DNA from: Phycisphaerae bacterium
GTDB taxonomy: Bacteria; Planctomycetota; Phycisphaerae; UBA1845
Length of the DNA stretch: 5,442 bases
Reading direction: 5' to 3'
NCBI GenBank assembly: GCA_029260155.1
Contig: JAJDDU010000053.1
Span: 1 to 5,442 of the forward strand
Made by a program: the position numbers and the translations under genes. How positions within the stretch are numbered: the stretch's first letter is position 1; each line of letters begins with the position of its first letter. This document shows positions 1 to 5,237 of the stretch, piece after piece. The notes under the pieces were generated by a model. It did no database searches, was not told the origin of the DNA, and saw only the letters and a program-made list of their open reading frames with translations.

Positions 1-1
1 C

Positions 2-139
2 GCCATACGGACCGCCGAGTCCCTCGCTCGCCCCGGCGACGTCGTACTCCTGTCCCCGGGCTTTCCGAGCTACGATGCCTTTGCCAACTATGAACGCCGC
101 GGGGATTCGTTCGTTTCGCTCGTCCAGGGGCTGCGTTGA
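2..139 (+). CDS. murD: UDP-N-acetylmuramoylalanine--D-glutamate ligase, C-terminal end (partial)
   Basis: Only the last 45 codons and the TGA stop (137-139) lie in the window; the start is beyond the left edge. The peptide ends with LLSPGFPSYDAFANYERRGD followed by a short F-x-x-L-V helix. This closely follows the C-terminal signature of MurD (LLSPacaSfDmFxnfexRGxxF), in the last domain of the Mur ligase fold, and the gene ends at the usual distance after it. MurD is the cytoplasmic ATP-dependent enzyme that adds D-glutamate to UDP-MurNAc-L-alanine in peptidoglycan synthesis. The Pro/Phe residues after LLSPG replace the commoner Ala-Cys-Ala. Other Mur ligases lack the SYDAFxNYExRG stretch, so MurD is favoured. 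No ftsW or murG follows, so this is either the end of a cell-wall cluster or an isolated murD. Confidence 0.85.
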   Translation, partial: AIRTAESLARPGDVVLLSPGFPSYDAFANYERRGDSFVSLVQGLR

Positions 140-162
140 CCGCTGACGAGGGGGGCGTCGCC

Positions 163-190
163 TTGACCTTGATACGCCCGAGCGTAGAAT
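163..190 (+). promoter_or_regulatory. sigma70-like promoter for the lipoprotein/CNNM pair
   Basis: TTGACC (163-168) and TAGAAT (185-190) are separated by 16 nt. They match five of six bases of the -35 consensus and five of six of the -10 consensus. The site begins 23 nt after the murD stop. Transcription would start near 197, giving a leader of about 57 nt before the ATG at 254. Position, spacing and match quality make this the best promoter in the window. It implies that the downstream genes do not rely only on read-through from murD. Confidence 0.65.
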
Positions 191-253
191 CCGCGCCGAA
201 AAGCAGGAAGCGATCAATACGCCGCAACCGCCACTTGATGGAGCCTCTCGAAC

Positions 254-943
254 ATGGACCCTCGCACAATACTCGGGTTGATGACCCGTTATACCTGTTG
301 CATTGTGACTGCCGGTCTTCTCGGGTGTAGCGGCAGCCGCGACTTCGGAGAATCCGTGTCGCTCCCTCAGAAGAAGCCGGCTCGGCCGACCGTCGCCTTC
401 TCGGGCGGGCAAGTACTCACTCTACCCGCAGATCGGCCGTTCAACGTATCAGACACTCAGCGTTATTCCGAAGGCGCTGCCCACGCTGATTCCAATACAA
501 GCGCTACGGGGCAAGCATCTTGCACGGCGGACGCGACCGCGGGCGGAGTTGCCAGCGCTGAATTCCAGATCGGGCATGTGCTGACCTATGACGGCGACGA
601 CGCGACGAGAGTCAGCGTCACGTTCGACATCGACTACCATTGCATGGCAAGCGATCACGCACCGAGCGGGGAAGCACAACCGGTCGGCCTGAAGGCGTAC
701 GTGAAGGACTCGAACCACCGCTTGTTGGCGAAGGTAATGCTAGCGGACGGCGATCCAGATCGATTGCCCGACCGGTGGTCCGGATCGCAGTCGCCGTCGT
801 TCGATATCACAATGGAGCCTGGGTTGGCCTATCACCTGATCGTCGCCGGCAAGGTTGAAGTGTCAGGCGATGACACCGGCGGAGCACGCGCTGAACTCGC
901 GGTTCTTCGGGCTGAGATACAGATCACTCCGGCACCGAACTGA
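254..943 (+). CDS. predicted lipoprotein of unknown function
   Basis: This 229-residue protein starts with a short N-region, a hydrophobic run (CCIVTAGLLG) and a lipobox L-L-G-C with Cys25, followed by SGS. It should therefore be exported, lipidated on Cys25 and anchored in a membrane; with no Asp at +2, an outer-membrane location is plausible. The ATG at 254 has GGAG (240-243) 10 nt upstream. A second ATG at 281 (Met10) would still leave a 15-residue lipoprotein signal but has no clear ribosome site. Residues 26-60 look like a Pro/Ser-rich linker. The rest alternates short hydrophobic strands with polar turns (for example VSVTFDIDYHC and AYHLIVAGKVEVSG), suggesting a beta-sandwich. The mature part has only two other cysteines, Cys90 and Cys130, a possible disulfide. 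I recognise no family. It lies 69 nt upstream of the CNNM gene, probably in the same transcript, so a shared envelope role is possible but unproven. Confidence 0.8.
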   Translation: MDPRTILGLMTRYTCCIVTAGLLGCSGSRDFGESVSLPQKKPARPTVAFSGGQVLTLPADRPFNVSDTQRYSEGAAHADSNTSATGQASCTADATAGGVASAEFQIGHVLTYDGDDATRVSVTFDIDYHCMASDHAPSGEAQPVGLKAYVKDSNHRLLAKVMLADGDPDRLPDRWSGSQSPSFDITMEPGLAYHLIVAGKVEVSGDDTGGARAELAVLRAEIQITPAPN

Positions 944-997
944 AACTGCGGCGAATCGTCTGATCCGTGATTTCGTTAGCCCCGGCCGCGCCACTGC

Positions 998-1005
998 AAA
1001 GGTGA
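998..1005 (+). promoter_or_regulatory. ribosome binding site setting the GTG start of the CNNM gene
   Basis: AAAGGTGA ends 7 nt before the GTG at 1013. It supports GTG as the true start: the next in-frame hydrophobic segment begins about 15 residues later, and no in-frame ATG with a comparable site precedes TM1. Confidence 0.5.
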
Positions 1006-1012
1006 ACATCTC

Positions 1013-2104
1013 GTGGATTCCGCTGCAACAGCTTCCTCGACCGGCTTTGGAACCCTCACCGCAATTGTCATTGTGACGCTGGTGCTGTCTTTCTTCTGTT
1101 CCATTTGTGAAGCGGCGATTTATGCAGTTTCTGATGGACGTGTCGAACGCTTGGCAGAGTCCGGATCCGCATTGGGAAAGCGTCTGCAGCGCCTGCGCCG
1201 CCATATCGACAGGCCTATCGCCGCCATTCTGACGCTCAACACCATCTCCCACACCGTGGGCGCGACCATGGCTGGGAGCGTCGCCGCATCAATCTTCGAC
1301 AGCCTCGGCGTCGGTCTATTCAGTGCTGTGTTTACGCTCGGTATTCTGTACGTGAGCGAGATTATACCCAAGACCGTCGGGGTGTTGTACGCCGACGCCA
1401 TCGCACCCGTTGTGAGCGTTCCCATCGAATGGACGATCTGGATCCTCTGGCCGCTCGTTTGGCTTTGTCACATGGTCACAAGGTTGCTCCCGCGCAAACC
1501 CGGAGATGCGTCCACGAGTGAGGATAACCTCCTGGCGCTAGCGCGCCGCGGAGTACGTACGGGTTCCCTGCGCCCCGATGAAGCACGTTGGATGCAAAAC
1601 GCCCTGAACCTCGACACGCTCAAGGTCGCTGACATTCTGACGCCGCGAACCGTTGTGTTCAGCATGCCGAAAGACGCTACGCTCGCGGAAGTATCGAGTC
1701 ACGCTGCTGGCTGGCCACATAGTCGTGTTCCCGTGACCGATGGCAGCGACCTTGACAAGATCGTTGGAGTCGTGCTGCGCCGCGAAATCTACGAAGCCGT
1801 CGTCGCCGGAGAGGCGGATCGCGCGCTCTCCGACATCATGCGCACCCCGACATTCGTGCCCAACGCGATGAAAGTGGGAGACCTGCTGACCAAGTTCCTC
1901 CGTGAACGCCGACACCTGTTCATCGTCGCCGACGAGTATGGGGGAACCGCTGGGATCGTAACACTTGAGGACGCGATTGAGACGCTGCTGGGTACCGAAA
2001 TCGTCGATGAATTCGACCACCATACGGATCTTCAGGATCTGGCGCGACGCAAGGCCAGTCAGAGGCTCAAGAAACGCCAACGCCCCCCGTCCCAATCCCG
2101 ATAA
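1013..2104 (+). CDS. CNNM (DUF21) membrane transporter with CBS-domain pair
   Basis: This 363-residue inner-membrane protein starts with GTG. Residues 13-160 form the CNNM/DUF21 transmembrane domain: TM1 with SICEAAIYAVSDGRVE (30-45), LTLNTISHTVGATMAG (74-89), and VSEIIPKTVG (114-123), the acidic/proline motif typical of the family. Residues about 204-262 and 274-330 form a CBS pair, beginning VADILTPRTVVFSMPKDAT and ending ADEYGGTAGIVTLEDAIE, which usually binds adenine nucleotides and gates transport. Members are linked to Mg2+, Co2+ or Na+ transport (CorB/CorC/CNNM type); the ion here cannot be told from sequence. The C-terminal HlyC/CorC transporter-associated domain common in longer members (over 400 residues) is absent. 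A basic tail (about residues 345-363) follows the CBS pair instead. The gene sits 69 nt after the lipoprotein gene and has no promoter of its own that I can see. Confidence 0.9.
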   Translation: MDSAATASSTGFGTLTAIVIVTLVLSFFCSICEAAIYAVSDGRVERLAESGSALGKRLQRLRRHIDRPIAAILTLNTISHTVGATMAGSVAASIFDSLGVGLFSAVFTLGILYVSEIIPKTVGVLYADAIAPVVSVPIEWTIWILWPLVWLCHMVTRLLPRKPGDASTSEDNLLALARRGVRTGSLRPDEARWMQNALNLDTLKVADILTPRTVVFSMPKDATLAEVSSHAAGWPHSRVPVTDGSDLDKIVGVVLRREIYEAVVAGEADRALSDIMRTPTFVPNAMKVGDLLTKFLRERRHLFIVADEYGGTAGIVTLEDAIETLLGTEIVDEFDHHTDLQDLARRKASQRLKKRQRPPSQSR

Positions 2105-2460
2105 TCCCTCTATTTCGTTTAACGGTCTTAATCGATTCGACCACACCATTCGTTCGCAAACTGCCTTGATGTACGCAACTGGGCGGTGTTTTATGGAAAC
2201 CCGAGACGCCCTGAGTAGCGCACTTCTGTTCCGACTTGCGATTGGAGACAATCCACCTTCGCCGCGCTTGTGACGGCCGGCAACCATCGGTAACATGTTT
2301 AGCTGTGTTCGGCTAATGGCGCGGGGGAACAGCCCGAAGGTGATTGGGGGCTCGTGCCTCGCATGTGTGCGATCGTATCTGGCTTTGACTTGGTGATTCT
2401 AGTCGGCGGAGCCCGCGCGGCGGCGGCGTTGTGCGTCTGACGATACTGCGCCGGTTTTGC

Positions 2461-2487
2461 GGCACGTCGCCAGGCTGGCGCCGTGCT
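2461..2487 (+). promoter_or_regulatory. imperfect leader hairpin upstream of the secreted repeat protein gene
   Basis: GCACG (2462-2466) pairs with CGTGC (2482-2486). After one T/C mismatch, CGCCA (2468-2472) pairs with TGGCG (2476-2480) around a 3-nt GGC loop. A G-T wobble can extend the base. The stem ends 34 nt before the Shine-Dalgarno at 2522, so it probably lies in the 5' untranslated leader. It could stabilise the mRNA, attenuate transcription or bind a protein. No U-tract follows, so it is not a standard terminator. Chance formation is possible in GC-rich DNA. Confidence 0.4.
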
Positions 2488-2521
2488 TGCGAGAGTGCAA
2501 AGGTGTTGACGGTAGTGAATT

Positions 2522-2527
2522 GGAGGA
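2522..2527 (+). promoter_or_regulatory. strong Shine-Dalgarno that fixes the start at 2535
   Basis: GGAGGA lies 7 nt before the ATG at 2535. An in-frame ATG at 2457 would add 26 residues with no ribosome site and would bury the signal peptide. The paralogue at 5238 begins with the same MLxxVxRKLSLGFVAA sequence after a similar purine-rich site (GAGAGGG, 5224-5230), which independently confirms this start. Confidence 0.85.
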
Positions 2528-2534
2528 CTCTGGG

Positions 2535-4685
2535 ATGTTGAAGCTAGTAAGTCGAAAACTGTCTCTCGGGTTCGTGGCGGCGCTTTCCGTCGTCACGTTT
2601 GGTCTTGGTGGGATATCGACCGCATCCGCGGCAGACAGCTTGTCGTTCAGCTACGCGGACGTTCGCGTTGTGTTTGACGCGAATACGTCGACGATTTCGA
2701 TTCTGGATATTCCGGCCACGTCTCTAAAGTCGTCGGTGCGCGACTCGCTTGCTGTCGTCATTGACCGCGCCAACATAGCGCTTGCATCCGACTTCGATGT
2801 CCTCCTTGAAGCGGCTGTCACGAATCCGGCTGGCGTCGAAGATCTCTTGTTTGATGGGACTATTTCGGGCACGGACGTTAACACAACACTCGCCGCGCCA
2901 TCGTTCGCGGCGGCATACGCAAATCTCGCCGTGGGCACAGATCTGGACGGTGTCACGTTCGCCAATGGCGTACTCCGTATTTTCGGGAGCCTGTCCACCC
3001 TTGCGCCGCCTTCGAGTCTCGTCAATCCTACCTCTGGGGATTGGACGTTCGAGGGAACCGATGACGTGCCGGCAGGCGCCGGAAGCGATCTTGTGAGCAA
3101 GCAGATATCCGTCGTGGACGCCGATCGTGATTTCTATGGGGCTGGAACACTCGTCTTCTTCGACATCGTTCTGCCCGTGTTTTCCGACGGCACGTCAACG
3201 GCCGGCAGCGCCGACGCGGAAGCCCTGTTCGACGACGCACTGATTCACGGTGGTTTCGACTCCACCGGCGGAGACCTCCGGATCACGATCGAAGTATCCG
3301 AGCCTATTTGCGGAAACGGGACCGTCGAGAACGGCGAAGAGTGCGACGACGGAAACACCGTTGGCGACGACGCATGCAACAACGCGTGCCAAAACAACGT
3401 CTGCGGTGACGGCATCGTCAACAACGGTGAAGAGTGCGACGACGGTAACACCGTCGATGACGATGGGTGTCGCAATGACTGCAGCATCCCCTTCTGCGGC
3501 GATGGCATCCTCGACCTCGGTGAAGAGTGCGACGACGGCAACGCCGTCAACGAAGACGGTTGCCGCAACGACTGCACGCTACCCTTCTGCGGTGACGGCA
3601 TCGTCGATCCCGGCGAGGCATGCGATGATGGGAACGGCACCAGCGACGATGAGTGTCGAAATGACTGCACGCTGCCCTTCTGCGGTGATGGTCTTCTGGA
3701 CCCTGGCGAAGCCTGTGATGACGGAAACACTGATAACCTCGACAGTTGTCGCAATGATTGCATGCTGCCCTTCTGCGGCGACGGAATTGTCGATCCCGGT
3801 GAGGCATGTGACGACGGAAACAACGAAGCCGGCGATGCATGCTCGCCGACGTGCGACGTAGAAGAATGTGGCAATGGGATCCTGGATCCCGGCGAAGAAT
3901 GCGACGACGAAAACGACATCGCAGGAGACGGATGCTCGCCGACCTGCGAAGTCGAAACCGGTGGTGGCCAGGGTTGCACGCCCGGATACTGGAAGCAGGA
4001 GCACCATTTCGTCGACTGGGTCACCTACAGCCCAAGTGACCTGTTCAATGATGTCTTCGGCGTCGACGCCCCAGGCGACCGCACGCTGCTTGAGGCGCTG
4101 AACAAGGGGGGCGGTGGCGCCAGTGCCCTCGGGCGACACGCCGTCGCTGCGTTACTCAACACGGCGGCCGGGGGCGTGAGCTTCTTCTACACGGAAGCAG
4201 ATGTCATCGCCATCGTTCAGGATGCTTACCTAACGGGTGACTTCGAGACGGCAAAGAACGCCCTCGCTGCTCAGAACGAGGAAGGCTGTCCCCTGAACGG
4301 CGGTGGCGGTGGTGACGGCGGCGGCTCAGGAGGTGGAGTTCCCACGGGCGGCAACGGATGCACACCCGGTTATTGGAAGCAGTCCCAGCACTTCGATTCG
4401 TGGGCTGTCTACGCCACGCATGATCGCTTCAACGATGTCTTCGGTGTAGACACACCCGGCGACCGGACGCTCCTGGAAACCGTCAAGAAGGGCGGAGGAG
4501 GCGCCGCCGCGCTCGGCCGACACGCAGTCGCCGCACTGCTCAACGCGACCAACGGCGGCGTTGACTACTTCTACTCTGAAGCGGAGACCATAGATGTCGT
4601 ACAGCATGCGTACGATACAGGGAACTTCGAGACCGCTAAAGACGATCTTGCTATTCAGAACGAGGCTGGGTGTCCACTGAACTAG
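2535..4685 (+). CDS. secreted cysteine-rich repeat protein with two CTPGYWK modules
   Basis: The product has 716 residues. Residues 1-32 are a Sec signal peptide: basic N-region, hydrophobic core, and ASA before ADS as the likely signal-peptidase I site. Residues 33-257 are a cysteine-free, probably beta-rich domain that I cannot assign; it begins ADSLSFSYADVRVVFD. Residues 259-475 are seven 31-residue repeats of the Myxococcus cysteine-rich / DUF4215 type (CGDGxxxxGExCDDGN..C...C), 28 cysteines in all. Residues 481-588 and 609-716 are two homologous CTPGYWK modules, each with one cysteine at its start and one near its end, joined by a Gly-rich linker. The total of 32 cysteines, all in the C-terminal part, points to disulfide folding outside the cytoplasm. 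The protein is strongly acidic. No transmembrane anchor, PEP-CTERM or LPXTG signal is present; the last module ends in GCPLN at the stop. Function is unknown; an extracellular adhesion, matrix or binding role is inference. A partial paralogue follows at 5238. Confidence 0.9.
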   Translation: MLKLVSRKLSLGFVAALSVVTFGLGGISTASAADSLSFSYADVRVVFDANTSTISILDIPATSLKSSVRDSLAVVIDRANIALASDFDVLLEAAVTNPAGVEDLLFDGTISGTDVNTTLAAPSFAAAYANLAVGTDLDGVTFANGVLRIFGSLSTLAPPSSLVNPTSGDWTFEGTDDVPAGAGSDLVSKQISVVDADRDFYGAGTLVFFDIVLPVFSDGTSTAGSADAEALFDDALIHGGFDSTGGDLRITIEVSEPICGNGTVENGEECDDGNTVGDDACNNACQNNVCGDGIVNNGEECDDGNTVDDDGCRNDCSIPFCGDGILDLGEECDDGNAVNEDGCRNDCTLPFCGDGIVDPGEACDDGNGTSDDECRNDCTLPFCGDGLLDPGEACDDGNTDNLDSCRNDCMLPFCGDGIVDPGEACDDGNNEAGDACSPTCDVEECGNGILDPGEECDDENDIAGDGCSPTCEVETGGGQGCTPGYWKQEHHFVDWVTYSPSDLFNDVFGVDAPGDRTLLEALNKGGGGASALGRHAVAALLNTAAGGVSFFYTEADVIAIVQDAYLTGDFETAKNALAAQNEEGCPLNGGGGGDGGGSGGGVPTGGNGCTPGYWKQSQHFDSWAVYATHDRFNDVFGVDTPGDRTLLETVKKGGGGAAALGRHAVAALLNATNGGVDYFYSEAETIDVVQHAYDTGNFETAKDDLAIQNEAGCPLN
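2620..2739 (+). repeat. 120-nt exact direct repeat, copy 1
   Basis: This segment, from codon 29 to codon 69 of the full-length gene, is identical base for base to 5323-5442. It encodes the last residues of the signal peptide and the first roughly 36 of the mature domain. The true repeat may be longer, because the second copy is cut by the window edge. Confidence 0.95.
3309..3959 (+). repeat. seven tandem 93-bp coding repeats (31-residue cysteine-rich units)
   Basis: Units start at 3309, 3402, 3495, 3588, 3681, 3774 and 3867, each exactly 93 bp with no indel. Every unit keeps cysteines at positions 1, 12, 23 and 27, CG(D/N)G at the start, and a CDD(G/E)N core. Unit 1 is divergent (CNNAC), units 2-5 share CRNDC and mostly end in LPF, and units 6-7 share CSPTC. 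Unit 7 has Glu in place of the Gly of CDDGN. Neighbouring units differ at many silent positions (units 3 and 4 at 12 codons), so the array is old and held by protein selection rather than freshly expanded. The family is known as the Myxococcus cysteine-rich repeat (TIGR02232 / DUF4215); its role is poorly defined. Confidence 0.95.
3975..4298 (+). repeat. CTPGYWK module A (108 residues) of the secreted protein
   Basis: This is the first of two homologous modules. It runs from CTPGYWKQ to EEGCPLN, with FNDVFGVDxPGDRTLLE, KGGGG and ALGRHAVAALLN as its best conserved blocks. Its only two cysteines stand at the first residue and four residues from the end, and probably form a disulfide closing the domain. 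I recall similar CTPGYWK segments at the C-termini of other exported bacterial proteins, but I cannot give a family name. Confidence 0.8.
4359..4682 (+). repeat. CTPGYWK module B (108 residues) of the secreted protein
   Basis: This is the second module, the same length as module A and aligning to it without gaps. By hand count 76 of 108 residues are identical (about 70%). The blocks CTPGYWKQ, FNDVFGV, PGDRTLLE and ALGRHAVAALLN are unchanged. A 20-residue linker rich in Gly (4299-4358) separates the modules. The module ends exactly at the stop codon, so it is the true C-terminus. Confidence 0.85.
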
Positions 4686-4698
4686 ATCGCGCCGGCTA

Positions 4699-4723
4699 CG
4701 GCGCCTCCAACGTGGAGGCGCCG
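4699..4723 (+). terminator. terminator-like perfect hairpin after the secreted protein gene
   Basis: CGGCGCCTCC (4699-4708) and GGAGGCGCCG (4714-4723) form a perfect 10-bp GC-rich stem with a 5-nt loop, AACGT. It starts 13 nt after the stop. No T-run follows, so it is either a U-less intrinsic terminator or a 3' stabilising hairpin. A second, weaker stem (GCGACA / TGTCGC, 4732-4747) follows directly. Confidence 0.6.
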
Positions 4724-4932
4724 CGCTGCCCGCGACACAATTGTCGCCGCACGTTTATCGGTCTACTTGGAGTGCGGCGAATCTCGCGCAATCCGTTATC
4801 AAACCCCGCATGCGCGCGGTTGGGAATCGACGTGGCGGACCGACGCAAGCCTCCTTTATGGGAAGGGGCAATTCTTCAACGGTCCGATCTTCATTATCAT
4901 CTGTTATTCTAGACGATTCAGCCACGCCGGGC

Positions 4933-4961
4933 TTGAGACCGTGGCGGCACGCAGGTATCAT
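4933..4961 (+). promoter_or_regulatory. candidate sigma70-like promoter for the second paralogue
   Basis: TTGAGA (4933-4938) and TATCAT (4956-4961) are separated by 17 nt, the ideal spacing. It lies downstream of the terminator-like hairpin and would give a leader of about 270 nt before the ATG at 5238, which is long. It suggests that the second gene can be transcribed independently. Chance matches of this quality do occur. Confidence 0.4.
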
Positions 4962-5237
4962 TCACAACCGTGTTCGGTGGCTGACACAGGGGACGACTCG
5001 ATGCTTAGGGGGATCTGTGTTTTGCACCTCTGCGGTCGTTGTGGGCTTGGCGTGCTCCCATGTTGCTCAGCGGATTACGCGTCGCACTGTAGTCATTTGT
5101 AAGGTCGTGTCTTGGCGCCTGGCTACCAGCCGCAGGCTGTGGGTATCCACGCGAGTCAAGTAGGTTGTTATTTGCGCATTGGCTGCCGCGCATTCGGCGG
5201 CCGGTGGATGGATGGTTGTATCTGAGAGGGTTTGCGG

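Larger units (their letters stand above)
2105..2534 (+). other. 430-nt intergenic region without a convincing gene
   Basis: Reading frames here are short or are tails of frames overlapping the CNNM gene, with no ribosome site or recognisable product. No U-tract terminator follows the CNNM stop. TTGACT at 2385-2390 resembles a -35 box but has no acceptable -10 box at 16-18 nt, so I cannot place the promoter of the downstream secreted-protein gene. The only clear structures are the hairpin at 2461-2487 and the Shine-Dalgarno at 2522-2527. No riboswitch class is recognised. Confidence 0.6.
4686..5237 (+). other. 552-nt intergenic region between the two paralogues
   Basis: Past the terminator-like hairpin I see no gene. 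Open frames exist on both strands but lack ribosome sites, plausible composition or recognisable products. Two small stems lie close together before the second gene: CAGCC/GGCTG around GCA (5127-5139) and GTGG/CCAC (5139-5150). By eye there is no clear similarity to the region upstream of the first paralogue beyond the purine-rich ribosome site, so the duplication did not carry an intact upstream region or that region has since diverged. Confidence 0.6.

Noticed and set aside
1538..2296. 252-codon minus-strand open frame opposite the CNNM gene
   Set aside because: It lies mostly antisense to a well-supported CBS-domain coding region. Its product has no recognisable domain, and no ribosome site is seen.
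2385..2413. TTGACT as the -35 box of a promoter for the first secreted-protein gene
   Set aside because: The sequence 16-18 nt downstream is GC-rich and has no -10-like hexamer.
2457..2534. 26-codon N-terminal extension of the secreted protein from an ATG at 2457
   Set aside because: It has no ribosome site, would bury the signal peptide, runs through the leader hairpin, and is not shared by the paralogue, whereas 2535 has GGAGGA at 7 nt.
3309..3959. Regular 93-bp repeats as a possible CRISPR or non-coding satellite array
   Set aside because: There is no repeat/spacer division, the units are in frame, and the variation is largely silent or conservative around fixed cysteines, so this is protein-coding repetition.
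3245..4024. 259-codon open frame on the minus strand across the cysteine repeats
   Set aside because: It is the mirror of the repeat array: its Ser/Pro-rich periodic product follows from the GAC/GGC-rich coding repeats opposite. It has no start context, and the + frame has a signal peptide, family motifs and a paralogue.
4741..5163. 140-codon + strand open frame and overlapping frames in the gap between the paralogues
   Set aside because: No ribosome site or recognisable domain, irregular composition, and several competing frames of similar length, as expected from chance in GC-rich DNA.
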